A program made the translations under genes and the position numbers. The notes below the pieces were generated by a model that worked only from the letters and a program-made list of their open reading frames with translations, was not told where the DNA came from and ran no database searches. Shown piece by piece: positions 36,733 to 50,394 of a stretch of 64,000 bases of DNA. Origin of the DNA: Brachybacterium halotolerans (GTDB lineage: Bacteria; Actinomycetota; Actinomycetes; Actinomycetales; Dermabacteraceae); the NCBI RefSeq assembly GCF_016623465.1, contig NZ_JAEDAJ010000012.1, positions 21,900 through 85,899 of the forward strand, in the 5' to 3' direction. How positions within the stretch are numbered: position 1 is the first letter of the stretch; each line of letters opens with the position of its first letter.

Positions 36733-37464
36733 TCAGCCGCGGGCGTCCCAGAGGTCGGGGCGGCGCTGCCGCGTGCGCTCGGCGGAGCGCTCGGCGCGCC
36801 AGGCCGCGATCCGTCCGTGGTCCCCGGAGAGCAGGATCTCGGGGGCCTCGCGCACGGCGCCGGACGGGTCCGTCCAGCGCGCCGGCCGCGTGTACAGGGG
36901 GTATTCGAGCATCCCGTCGGAATGGGACTCCTCGACCAGCGACGCCGCGTTCCCGACGACGCCGGGGACCAGGCGCACGATCGCCTCGGTGAGGGCGAGC
37001 ACGGCGACCTCTCCCCCGTTCAGCACGTAGTCGCCGAGGGAGACCAGGGCGACCTCGTGGCCCTCGTCGGCCAGGTGCTCGTAGACCCGCTCGTCGATGC
37101 CCTCGTAGCGCCCGCACGCGAAGACGATCCACTCGCGCGCGGACCACTCCTGGGCGAGGTCCTGCCGGAACACCCGCCCCGCGGGATTCGGGAAGACGAT
37201 GAGCGGACGTGCGTCGGCCCCGAGCTCGGCGCGGCCCGCGGCGAGCACGGCGGCGAAGGCCTCGGCCCAGGGCTCGGGCTTCATGACCATGCCGGCGCCC
37301 CCGCCGAGCGGCGAGTCGTCGACCGTGCGATGGCGGTCGTGGGTCCAGGTCCGCAGGTCGTGACGGTGCACGGAGATCAGGCCGTCGCGCGCCGCCTTCC
37401 CGATGAGGGAGAGGTCGAGGGCCTGGAGGTACTCGGGGAAGATGGTGATCGCGTCGACGCGCAC
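36733..37464 (-). CDS. trmD: tRNA (guanine-N1-)-methyltransferase
   Basis: Methylates G37 of tRNAs; SPOUT fold with a trefoil knot. 243 residues; GTG start [16 protein letters not shown]. Conserved [28 protein letters not shown] and [13 protein letters not shown] (SAM-binding knot). Follows rimM by 3 bp, the classical rpsP-rimM-trmD order with khpA added. Confidence 0.98.
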   Translation of the reverse strand: MRVDAITIFPEYLQALDLSLIGKAARDGLISVHRHDLRTWTHDRHRTVDDSPLGGGAGMVMKPEPWAEAFAAVLAAGRAELGADARPLIVFPNPAGRVFRQDLAQEWSAREWIVFACGRYEGIDERVYEHLADEGHEVALVSLGDYVLNGGEVAVLALTEAIVRLVPGVVGNAASLVEESHSDGMLEYPLYTRPARWTDPSGAVREAPEILLSGDHGRIAAWRAERSAERTRQRRPDLWDARG

Positions 37465-37467
37465 GGC

Positions 37468-38022
37468 TCAGGCCCCGGTCCCCGGGGCGTCCTCGTCCGT
37501 CGCCTCGAAGAGACCTCCGGGCGGGTCGGCGAGCACCGTGCCGGCCTCGATGTCGACCTCGGGCACGAGCTCCTCGACGAAGGGCAGCATGACGCGACGG
37601 CCGTCGGCGGCGCGCACGATGAGCAGGTCCTGGGCCGGGTAGTGCTCGAGATCGATGACGGTGCCCAGCTCGCGTCCGTCGACGTGGCGCACGGCGAGGC
37701 CCTTGAGCTCGGAGGGGTACCAGGCCTCCGGGTCCTCCTCGGCCTCGACCTCGGTGTCCACGGCGAGGGTCAGCTCGACCCCTCGCAGGGACTCGGCGTC
37801 GGTGCGGCTCGAGACCTCGGAGAAGCGCGCGTACCAGCGTCCCTGCTGGATGCGGGTCGCGGCGACCGTGAGGTCCCGCTCGCCGGTCTCCGTCGCGGCG
37901 GTGAAGACGGTGCCGGCGGCGAGGCGCTCCTCGGGCTGGTCGGTGCGCAGGATCAGCGCGACCTCGCCCTTGAGCCCGTGGGCCTTGCCGATGGTCGCGA
38001 CGGTGACGTCCAGTGCGTTCAT
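37468..38022 (-). CDS. rimM: 16S rRNA processing protein RimM
   Basis: 30S assembly factor that binds S19. 184 residues. N-terminal RimM domain (ATIGKAHGLKGEVALILRTDQPEERL) and a C-terminal PRC-barrel (DGRELGTVIDLEHYPAQDLLIV, MLPFVEELVPEVDIEAG). Start at 38022. Confidence 0.96.
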   Translation of the reverse strand: MNALDVTVATIGKAHGLKGEVALILRTDQPEERLAAGTVFTAATETGERDLTVAATRIQQGRWYARFSEVSSRTDAESLRGVELTLAVDTEVEAEEDPEAWYPSELKGLAVRHVDGRELGTVIDLEHYPAQDLLIVRAADGRRVMLPFVEELVPEVDIEAGTVLADPPGGLFEATDEDAPGTGA

Positions 38023-38071
38023 GGGATCGCTTTCTGCCGGAGGGGATGGGGCCGACGGGCCCTGACGCGAC

Positions 38072-38102
38072 GGAGGCGGCACCGGTGACCGGTGCCGCCT
38101 CC
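38072..38102 (-). terminator. Terminator between khpA and rimM
   Basis: Perfect 14-bp stem (38072-38085 with 38089-38102), loop TGA, located 26 nt after the khpA stop. It splits the classical operon and would reduce rimM-trmD transcription from the rpsP promoter. Confidence 0.85.
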
Positions 38103-38127
38103 GTGTGCGGTGCGAGATGAGCTCTGC

Positions 38128-38370
38128 TCAGCGCCGGTCGACATCGACGATGTCCACCCGCACGTCGTCCTCGGAGATCGCTCCGGTGACGGTGCGCAGG
38201 GCGCGGGCGGTGCGGCCCGAGCGGCCGATCACGCGCCCCAGGTCCTCGGGGCTGACGCGCACCTCGAGGAGCGGGCCGCGCCGGGTGTCCTTCTCGGTGA
38301 CGCGGACGTCGTCGGGGTTGTCGACGATGCCGCGGACCAGGTGGTCGAGAGCCTCAGCGCGTGCGCTCAT
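38128..38370 (-). CDS. KhpA-type KH-domain RNA-binding protein
   Basis: 80 residues with a single KH domain. The GxxG loop lies in DLGRVIGRSGRTARALRTV. It begins 1 nt after the rpsP stop. In Firmicutes, KhpA pairs with KhpB to bind RNA and affect cell elongation; an actinobacterial role is assumed by homology. Confidence 0.93.
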   Translation of the reverse strand: MSARAEALDHLVRGIVDNPDDVRVTEKDTRRGPLLEVRVSPEDLGRVIGRSGRTARALRTVTGAISEDDVRVDIVDVDRR

Positions 38371-38371
38371 C

Positions 38372-38869
38372 TCAGGCCTCGTCGGGCTTCGCGTCGTCGG
38401 CGGCGGCGGCCTCGGCGGTGGTCTCGCCCTCGGCGGGGGCCTCCTCGGAGCCGGGCTCGACGTCCTGGCCCTCGGGCTGCTCGGCCGCGTCCGCGTCCTT
38501 GGCCTTCTTCGCGTCCTCGCGGGACGCGGCGGCGGCCTTGTCGGCCTCGGCGATGAGGTCCTCGGCGGACTGCTTGGACTCGGCGCCCTTGAGGGAGCCG
38601 GCGGCGTCGCCCTCACCGGTGAACTTCTGCCAGTCGCCGGTGACCTTGAGGATCGCGGCGACCTGCTCGGTGGGCTGCGCACCCACGCCGAGCCAGTACT
38701 GCGCGCGCTCGGACTGGACCTCGATGAACGAGGGCTGCTCGGTGGGGTGGTACTTGCCGATCTCCTCGATCACGGCGCCGTCGCGCTTCTTGCGCGAGTC
38801 GGCCACGACGATGCGGTAGAACGGTGCACGGATCTTGCCCATGCGCTTGAGACGGATCTTGACGGCCAC
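38372..38869 (-). CDS. rpsP: 30S ribosomal protein S16
   Basis: 165 residues. The S16 core ([20 protein letters not shown], then [10 protein letters not shown]) occupies the first ~85 residues. A charged Ala/Glu/Asp/Lys-rich tail nearly doubles its length, parallel to the tail on S2 in this genome. Confidence 0.98.
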   Translation of the reverse strand: MAVKIRLKRMGKIRAPFYRIVVADSRKKRDGAVIEEIGKYHPTEQPSFIEVQSERAQYWLGVGAQPTEQVAAILKVTGDWQKFTGEGDAAGSLKGAESKQSAEDLIAEADKAAAASREDAKKAKDADAAEQPEGQDVEPGSEEAPAEGETTAEAAAADDAKPDEA

Positions 38870-39000
38870 GAGTGTGGACTCTCCTTCGGCGATGTTCGGG
38901 TGAGCCGCGCCGCAGCCTGTGGGGTCATGCGGGCGCTGACGCGTCTCGGGGTGACGCGCGAAGACGGGTAGAGGGCCGGTCGGCGCGCATACAGGGGTCG

Positions 39001-39029
39001 ATTATGCCAGGCCCGACGGGCGGTCGCCA
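39001..39029 (-). promoter_or_regulatory. Promoter of rpsP-khpA
   Basis: On the minus strand, TGGCGA (39029-39024) and CATAAT (39006-39001) separated by 17 bp; predicted start near 38994, leader about 125 nt. Confidence 0.55.
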
Positions 39030-39071
39030 GGCGAGGGCGTGTGCCCCGAGGCACACGGCCCCTCCCCCGCC

Positions 39072-40445
39072 TCAGGCGCCGGCGATCGCGCCCACGAGCT
39101 GATTGCCGCCGAGCGCGATGAACACGACCGCGACGATCCCGAGGATCGCGTTGAGCACCCAGCCGTTGCGCCAGCGCTCGGGCATGTGCCGGGAGTTCAT
39201 GAGCACCAGCAGCGTGATCGCGAGGAAGGGCATGAACAGCGACCCCAGCACGCCGTAGGCGACGATCACCTGCACGGGCTTGCCGAGCAGCAGCAGGAGC
39301 ATCGGCGGGAACGTCAGCCAGAGGATGAAGAAGCGGTAGTAGGTGCCGCCGATGCGCCGCTTCGGGTGGTCCTCGGGGAGCTTGCGGGCGCTGCCCCAGA
39401 AGTCGGCGAACATGATGGAGACGCCGTTCCACACGCCCAGCACGGAGGAGAACGACGATGCCCAGAAGCCGATGAGGAAGACCCAGCTCATGGCGGTGCC
39501 GTAGCGGGAGGCGAGGACGTCCGCGAGATCCAGCAGACCGCGGTCCTCCTCGCCGATCGCGATGCCGCTGGAGTACAGCAGCTCGGCGCCGACGATGAGC
39601 ATCGCGACCACGAAGATGCCGGAGATGACGTAGGCCATCGCGTTGTCGATCCGCATCACGCGCATCCAGCGCGGCGTGGACCAGCCCTTCTCGGTGAGCC
39701 AGTAGCCGTAGGCGGCGAGCGTGATGGTGCCGCCCACGCCGCCCGCGATGCTCAGGGTGTACCAGAGTCCGCCCTCGGGGATCCGCGGGATCAGCCCTCC
39801 TAGGATGTCCGGGATGTTCGGCAGGGTGATGACGGCCGCGCCGACGACGGTCACGAACATGATGCCGACCAGCACCGCGACGACCTTCTCGAGGGCGTGG
39901 TAGCGGCCGAACCACACGAGCCCCGCGCCGACCAGACCCGAGAAGACCGCGTAGACGGCCAGAGGCATGTGGGCGAACAGACCGATGTCGCCGATCACGG
40001 GCAGCTGCGGGACGAGCGCGGCGATCGGCAGCGCGGAGGCGCTCATGGCGGTCGCACCGTACACGAAGCCCCAGACCATGATGTAGGGCCCGAAGTACCA
40101 GGAGGTCCAGCGGCCCACGCGCCGCCAGCCCTCGAAGATCGAGTGCCCGGTGGCGAGCGTCCAGCGGCCCGCGCCTTCGACGAGGAAGATCTTGATGACG
40201 ACGCCGGCGACCGCGGCCCACAGCAGGGCGTAGCCGTAGCGGGACCCGGCGACGAGGGTCGCCACGAGGTCGCCCGCGCCGATGCCGGTCGCGGCCACGA
40301 CGAGGCCGGGTCCGATGATCCGCCAGCGGGCGGGGCCGGAGGCCTCCTCGACCGCGTCGACGGCGGTGGGCGCCTCCGACGTCGAGGGGGCGTCGGTGCG
40401 ATCTCTGGGGTGCGGGGAGGGGTGCGCTGCGTCCTCGGAGTGCAT
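39072..40445 (-). CDS. Nramp-related transporter lacking the canonical DPGN and MPH motifs
   Basis: 457 residues with about 11 hydrophobic segments after a ~35-residue polar tail. The first helix reads GPGLVVAATGIGAGDLVATL where Mn/Fe Nramps have DPGN, and the sixth-helix region reads GGTITLAAYGYWLTEKGW where they have the MPH metal-binding motif. The fold assignment is based on the GPGL start, the repeated helix pattern and the overall length. Substrate may be Mg2+ (as in NRMT-type members), another ion or a small molecule; Mn/Fe transport is doubtful. A TAGCGT -10 lies 6 nt before the ATG. Confidence 0.8.
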   Translation of the reverse strand: MHSEDAAHPSPHPRDRTDAPSTSEAPTAVDAVEEASGPARWRIIGPGLVVAATGIGAGDLVATLVAGSRYGYALLWAAVAGVVIKIFLVEGAGRWTLATGHSIFEGWRRVGRWTSWYFGPYIMVWGFVYGATAMSASALPIAALVPQLPVIGDIGLFAHMPLAVYAVFSGLVGAGLVWFGRYHALEKVVAVLVGIMFVTVVGAAVITLPNIPDILGGLIPRIPEGGLWYTLSIAGGVGGTITLAAYGYWLTEKGWSTPRWMRVMRIDNAMAYVISGIFVVAMLIVGAELLYSSGIAIGEEDRGLLDLADVLASRYGTAMSWVFLIGFWASSFSSVLGVWNGVSIMFADFWGSARKLPEDHPKRRIGGTYYRFFILWLTFPPMLLLLLGKPVQVIVAYGVLGSLFMPFLAITLLVLMNSRHMPERWRNGWVLNAILGIVAVVFIALGGNQLVGAIAGA

Positions 40446-40451
40446 GCGCCG

Positions 40452-40457
40452 ACGCTA
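40452..40457 (-). promoter_or_regulatory. -10 element of a probable leaderless transcript (Nramp-like gene)
   Basis: TAGCGT on the minus strand ends 6 nt before the ATG at 40445; no Shine-Dalgarno in between. Confidence 0.5.
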
Positions 40458-40510
40458 CAGGGCCGAGGCCGCCGTCCGCGCACCGCGGCGCGCCGTCCGC
40501 CCGACGCCCG

Positions 40511-41017
40511 TCAGATCTCCGCGGGCCCGCCCTGCTCGGAGCGCGCCGCGAGCTCGACGACCTTCATCATCCCGGCGTGCAGCGCCTGCACATCGTCCTC
40601 GTCCATCCCCAGGCGCTCGCGCATGATGCCGGGGACGGCCTGCGCGCGCTCGCGCAGGGCCCGGCCGGTGTCGGTGAGCACGATCGCGAGCGAGCGCTCG
40701 TCCTCCGAGGCCCGGGTCCGCTCGAGATAGCCGGTGGACTCGAGCCTCTTCACCAGGGGCGACAGGGTCCCGGGGTCCAGAGCCAGCCGGGAGCTGAGCT
40801 CCTTCAGGGAGAGCGGGGACTCCTGCCACAGGGCGAGCATGACCAGGTACTGCGGATGCGTCAGATGCAGGGGTTCGAGCACGGGCCGGTAGGCCGCGAC
40901 GATCCCGCGGGACGCGCGCGTGATGGCGAAGCACACCTGGCTCTCGAGCGCGAGGGGGTCGACCTCCTGCCGCGCGGCATCGCTCGTCGCGCCCGCGTCT
41001 GCCCGAGTCCCGCTCAC
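40511..41017 (-). CDS. MarR-family transcriptional regulator
   Basis: 168 residues. Winged-helix core: VLEPLHLTHPQYLVMLALWQ, SLKELSSRLALDPGTLSPLVKRLE and the wing GYLERTRASEDERS. Such proteins usually repress neighbouring or own genes and respond to small ligands or oxidants (a Cys is present at CFAITRASRG, resembling the OhrR-type N-terminal Cys position). The GTG start at 41017 has GGAGGA upstream and overlaps the stop of the 78-residue gene (GTGA), so the two are coupled. Confidence 0.88.
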   Translation of the reverse strand: MSGTRADAGATSDAARQEVDPLALESQVCFAITRASRGIVAAYRPVLEPLHLTHPQYLVMLALWQESPLSLKELSSRLALDPGTLSPLVKRLESTGYLERTRASEDERSLAIVLTDTGRALRERAQAVPGIMRERLGMDEDDVQALHAGMMKVVELAARSEQGGPAEI

Positions 41018-41250
41018 GTCGAGGATTCCTCCCGCTGGTCCGTCTGCCTGCTCTCGCTGTCCGTCCGCCTGCTCTCGCGCCACTGCCGATGCAGGTCGCG
41101 TCGGCGCAGGTACTCGCGCTTGCGCCGGGCGCGGGGGTCGATGGCCGAGTCGAGCGTGGCCGGCCCCTTGATGTGCAGCAGGATATAGCTCGTCCGGAAC
41201 CCGGTGCGATACAGCCAGGAGAAGGAGTCGGTGCCGCGTGGCCTGTCCAT
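41014..41250 (-). CDS. Small basic protein of unknown function, coupled to MarR
   Basis: 78 residues; I do not recognise a family. It begins MDRPRGTDSFSWLYRTGF, has a short hydrophobic stretch (SYILLHIKG) and then a strongly basic helix (ARRKREYLRRRDLHRQWRE). A good ribosome site (GGAGG, 4 nt spacing) and a GTGA overlap with marR support it as a real gene. The inverted repeats 41281-41310 lie just upstream. Confidence 0.65.
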   Translation of the reverse strand: MDRPRGTDSFSWLYRTGFRTSYILLHIKGPATLDSAIDPRARRKREYLRRRDLHRQWRESRRTDSESRQTDQREESST

Positions 41251-41280
41251 GTGCCCTCCGTCGACGTCGGTGCCTTGCGC

Positions 41281-41310
41281 ACCAATGTTTGGTGCACAAA
41301 TCCATTGTGC
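41281..41310 (-). promoter_or_regulatory. Two adjacent inverted repeats, candidate MarR operator
   Basis: ACCAA-TGT-TTGGT (41281-41293) and GCACAA-n5-TTGTGC (41294-41310) are both perfect and touch end to end, in an AT-richer 30-bp island about 31-60 bp upstream of the 78-residue gene. Position and symmetry suit autoregulation by the MarR dimer. Confidence 0.6.
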
Positions 41311-41396
41311 GACGCGGAGCGCCTTTCGGCCACCCCTGGGCCGAGAGGGCGATGGGCATCACGGCGGCCGCCGCCCGTCGGACGGCGGCGCGGCGC

Positions 41397-42038
41397 TCAG
41401 ATCCCGCGCAGCCGCTCGACGATGCCGCGCAGGAAGTCGTCGACGTCGGCGCTGCGGTACCCCTCGCGCAGGCGGCGGACGGCGGTGGGCCGTCCGCCGA
41501 GGAGCAGCTGCAGGGCGGCGTCCGCGCGGGAGTGCTCGTCGCCCTCGGCCGTGAGCGCCGCGAAGGCCTGGTCCAGGAGCTGGTCGATGCCGTCCATGTC
41601 GTAGCGGTCCCCGCGGCGCGCCGGGGCGAAGCGCGATTCCTGCAGCTCGGCCGCGATCGCACCCGTCGCGGTGCCCTCGGCGATTCGGCTCGCCCCCTGT
41701 GCCCGCCCCAGCACGGCGGCGGCGGCGGGAGCCGCCCGGGAGTCCAGGAAGTCGTCGACCGCGTCCATCGCGTAGCGGACGCCGGACATGCGCGGGGTGA
41801 AGCGCACGTCGGAGATCCCGCCGAGCAGCTCGAGGTCGCGCCGGCGCCCGGAGGCCCCGACCTCCCGGGCGAGGCGGTCGAGGTACTGGTCGACCTCCTC
41901 GCAGTCGTAGCCGGATCCGAAGCCCTTGACCGTCACGAACCGTGCGCCGGTGAGCAGCGCGACGACGTCGGCGTCGGAGGGGGCGGCGGGGTCGGGAGCG
42001 GTGGGGTCGGAGGCGGAGCCGAAGGGGTCGACGGTCAT
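41397..42038 (-). CDS. DivIVA-motif repeat protein (213 residues)
   Basis: Contains about four DivIVA-like motifs: GFGSGYDCEEVDQYLDRL, GVRYAMDAVDDFLDSR, GDRYDMDGIDQLLDQ and GYRSADVDDFLRGIV. No long coiled coil follows, unlike Wag31. Start at 42038 with GGAG about 8 nt upstream. A paralogue of 21180-21728. Probably membrane- or pole-associated by analogy. Confidence 0.8.
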   Translation of the reverse strand: MTVDPFGSASDPTAPDPAAPSDADVVALLTGARFVTVKGFGSGYDCEEVDQYLDRLAREVGASGRRRDLELLGGISDVRFTPRMSGVRYAMDAVDDFLDSRAAPAAAAVLGRAQGASRIAEGTATGAIAAELQESRFAPARRGDRYDMDGIDQLLDQAFAALTAEGDEHSRADAALQLLLGGRPTAVRRLREGYRSADVDDFLRGIVERLRGI

Positions 42039-42115
42039 GGTGGTTCTCCCGGAGCGGAGTGGGATGGGATGAAGGGGATGGAGGGAACGACCGCCGCCGT
42101 GAGCGGATGCCGCCG

Positions 42116-43312
42116 TCAGCGGATGACCGCGCCGCCGAGCACGATGTGCGCGGGATCCCGCAGCGCGCGATGGTCGCGGCGGGGATCCTCGCACGCGACG
42201 AGGAGATCGGCGGGGGCGCCGTCCTCGAGGCCGGGGGCGCCGAGGAACGCGCGAGGCCCCCAGGAGGCCGCCTGGAGGATCGCGAGCGGATCGAGCCCGC
42301 AGGCGGCGAGCTCGTCGAGCTCGTCGTGGATGATGCCGTGGCCCAGCACTCCCCCGGCGTCCGTGCCGGTGAGCAGCTGGACGCCGGCGTCGTGGGCGTC
42401 GCGCGTGCGCTCGAACCGCCGTGCGCGCAGGCGCCGCATGTGCGCCGCGTAGTCGGGGAACTTCCGCTCCCCCTGGCTCGCGTACGTCTCGAACTCGTCG
42501 ACGTTCACGAGCGTGGTCACCACGGGCACGCCCGCCTCGGCGGCGCGGGCGATGGTGTCGCCCGTGAGACCGGTCGCGTGCTCGAGGCAGTCGAAGCCCG
42601 CGTCGAGGACCAGCGGCAGGGTCTCCTCGTCGAAGGTGTGCGTCGTGATGCGGGCGCCGTGGGCGTGCGCGGCCTCGGCCGCGGCGCGGAAGTCGTCGGC
42701 CGACCAGGTCGGGGTGAGGTCCCCGACCTGCCGGTCGATCCAGTCGCCGACGAGCTTCACCCAGCCGTCGCCGCGCTCGGCCTCGGCGGCGACGGTGGCG
42801 GGCAGGTCCTCCGGGTCGACCTCGTGGGCGTAGCCGATGAGGTAGCGACGGGTGCGGGCGACGTGCCGTCCCGCGCGGACGATGCGGGGCAGATCGGCCT
42901 CGCGCTGCAGGGGCGCGGTGTCGGTGATGGAGCCGGCGTCGCGGATGAGGAGCACGCCGGTGTCGCGGTCGATGCGCGCCTGGGCGCGGGCGCCCTCGAG
43001 TCCCGTCGCGGTGCCCTCGTCGCTGATGCCCACGTGGCAGTGGAGGTCCGCGAGACCGGGCAGCACGAAGCCGTCGATCCGCTCGATCCCGGTCCCGGCG
43101 GGGAGGTCCGGCTTCTCGTGGTGGATGCGCCCGCCCGCCACCCAGGCCTCGGCGAGCTCCTCCTCGGGCCCGAGCAGGATCGGCCCGGTCAGGTGCAGGA
43201 CGGGCGAGGCCGTCGCCTCGGCGCGGTCGTAGGCGGGGCCGTCGGCGGCGGGGCGTCGGCCCTCGGCGAAGGACTCGCGGGCGGCGCGGACGGAGGGGGC
43301 ATCGGTGCGCAT
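42116..43312 (-). CDS. Amidohydrolase-family metal-dependent hydrolase
   Basis: 398 residues. The metal-binding elements of the amidohydrolase (TIM-barrel) superfamily are present: GLADLHCHVGI (HxH), a carboxylated-Lys candidate in GDGWVKLVGDWID, ITTHTFDEETLP, CLEHATGL and GTDAGGVLGHG (Asp). The N-terminal beta-sandwich strand VLHLTGPILLGPEEEL is typical of imidazolonepropionase/prolidase-like members. The substrate cannot be read. A -10-like TAGCCT sits 6 nt before the ATG. Confidence 0.87.
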   Translation of the reverse strand: MRTDAPSVRAARESFAEGRRPAADGPAYDRAEATASPVLHLTGPILLGPEEELAEAWVAGGRIHHEKPDLPAGTGIERIDGFVLPGLADLHCHVGISDEGTATGLEGARAQARIDRDTGVLLIRDAGSITDTAPLQREADLPRIVRAGRHVARTRRYLIGYAHEVDPEDLPATVAAEAERGDGWVKLVGDWIDRQVGDLTPTWSADDFRAAAEAAHAHGARITTHTFDEETLPLVLDAGFDCLEHATGLTGDTIARAAEAGVPVVTTLVNVDEFETYASQGERKFPDYAAHMRRLRARRFERTRDAHDAGVQLLTGTDAGGVLGHGIIHDELDELAACGLDPLAILQAASWGPRAFLGAPGLEDGAPADLLVACEDPRRDHRALRDPAHIVLGGAVIR

Positions 43313-43318
43313 GCCCCG

Positions 43319-43324
43319 AGGCTA
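43319..43324 (-). promoter_or_regulatory. -10 element of a probable leaderless transcript (amidohydrolase)
   Basis: TAGCCT on the minus strand ends 6 nt before the ATG at 43312; no Shine-Dalgarno. Confidence 0.5.
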
Positions 43325-43425
43325 TCGAGCAGCGGGCCGCCCCGAGGGCGAGGGCTGTCGTTCGAGACCCCGGAGTGCTTCACTGGATGTGCCGTGCGTC
43401 ACTCACCATCGTCGAAGGAGCACCC

Positions 43426-44352
43426 ATGAGCCCGCACCCGACCTCCCGCTTCCTGCTGGGGACGGCGGAGTCCCCCGAGCTGGTGCTGCTCCGCCGCGTC
43501 TCCGCCGCGCCCGAGGCTGTGCGCGAGGCCCTCGCCGACCCCGAGCGGCGCGGACGCTGGCTGGGCGCCCTCGACGGGGATCCGGCCGCGGCCGGGGACG
43601 CCTTCGAGCTGAGACTGGGCGACGAGGCCTCGGACGCAGCCGTCGGCCGGCTCCTGCTGCTGGACCCTGAGCACCTGGCGACCACGTGGTCCTGGCAGGG
43701 CGAGCGCGAGAGCGTCCTGCACGTGCGCGTGCGCCCCGGGCCGGACGGTGCGGGCAGCGAGATCGGGGTGCGCCACTCCCTCGCCGAGCCCGATCACGTC
43801 GAGGGCTACGGCGGCGGCTGGGAGCAGGTGCTCCAGGCCCTCGCCCGGGAGCTCGGCTGCGAGGCGGCCGACGCGGAGGACGATGCGGCGATCGAGACCG
43901 CCGCCGCCGAGCGCTGGCACCTGATGACGCAGCGCCCCGTCGAGATCGAGCGCGTGCTGCCGGCCTCCCCCGAGCGGGTCTGGGAGGCGCTGACCACGCG
44001 CGAGGGGCTCGCGTCCTGGTGGTGGCGCCACTGGGACGACGTCGAGGTCGAGCTCGACCGCGAGCGCGGCGCGGCCCGGATCACCGCCCCGAGGATCGCC
44101 ACGACCCTCGACCTCGAACGCCTCGTGGTCGAGCGCCCCGCCCGCCTCGCGGCGACCTGGGTGTGGTCCGAGGCGAGCGGCACCGCGGCCGACGAGGCGA
44201 TCGACCTGCGCCTGGAGGAGGGGACGTCCCCGGGGAACACCCGTCTGCGCGTGCGCCACACGGGCCCCTGGGCCGAGGACTCCCTGCAGGAGAACTACCG
44301 GCAGGGCTGGGAGTCCACCCTGGGCCAGCTCGCCGAGGTGCTCGGCGGCTGA
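43426..44352 (+). CDS. Protein with two tandem SRPBCC/AHSA1-like domains
   Basis: 308 residues. Start at 43426 with GAAGGAG 5 nt upstream. Two copies of the START/Bet v1-like pattern: LRRVSAAPEAVREALADPERRGRWLGA near the N-terminus and IERVLPASPERVWEALTTREGLASWWWR around residues 172-202. Each copy continues into strands and a long C-terminal helix (GYGGGWEQVLQALARE and NYRQGWESTLGQLAEVL). These domains bind hydrophobic ligands or Hsp90-like partners; the function is unknown. It converges with ffh, 25 bp apart. Confidence 0.8.
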   Translation: MSPHPTSRFLLGTAESPELVLLRRVSAAPEAVREALADPERRGRWLGALDGDPAAAGDAFELRLGDEASDAAVGRLLLLDPEHLATTWSWQGERESVLHVRVRPGPDGAGSEIGVRHSLAEPDHVEGYGGGWEQVLQALARELGCEAADAEDDAAIETAAAERWHLMTQRPVEIERVLPASPERVWEALTTREGLASWWWRHWDDVEVELDRERGAARITAPRIATTLDLERLVVERPARLAATWVWSEASGTAADEAIDLRLEEGTSPGNTRLRVRHTGPWAEDSLQENYRQGWESTLGQLAEVLGG

Positions 44353-44377
44353 GGACCCGCGAGGATCGCGCCGCGGC

Positions 44378-45967
<1,590 letters not shown>

Positions 45968-46002
45968 GAAAGCGGCTTCCCCTTGCTCGGACGGACCGCC
46001 CC

Positions 46003-46008
46003 AGTGTA
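46003..46008 (-). promoter_or_regulatory. -10 element for ffh
   Basis: TACACT on the minus strand, about 36 nt before the ATG; same hexamer as upstream of ylxR and ftsY. Confidence 0.4.
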
Positions 46009-46116
46009 GTCAGCCGTCCGGGGCGGACCCTGGCCGGGAGGCCCCGGCGCGGCCCACCTCACCCTCGGGTCGCCCTCGGACCCCTCGCGCGCATCGCACG
46101 CGCGCCGGTCAGCCGG

Positions 46117-50220
<4,104 letters not shown>

Positions 50221-50329
50221 GTCGGTGTCCTGGCTCGGAGGGCCCGGGCCGAGGGCCCGGCGCGACCCGGGTGGATCGTCCCCACATCGTGCGGCGCAGA
50301 GTTGATCGTCCGCTCCTCCAGGCCCTGCC

Positions 50330-50346
50330 GTGATCCTTTTGTGATC
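50330..50346 (-). promoter_or_regulatory. Direct repeat upstream of amtB
   Basis: GTGATC repeated exactly with an 11-bp period (50330-50335 and 50341-50346), separated by CTTTT, in the 174-bp gap between ftsY and amtB. A one-turn direct repeat suits a tandem-binding nitrogen regulator; it does not match the AmtR box as I remember it, and only loosely resembles a GlnR half-site. Confidence 0.4.
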
Positions 50347-50394
50347 TCGGGTCCGGGGCGTGGACGCCCACGGAGCGCGCCGACCGCGGCCGGC

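Noticed and set aside
50221..50394. An AmtR box upstream of amtB
   Set aside because: No sequence close to the AmtR consensus could be found; only the GTGATC direct repeat stands out.
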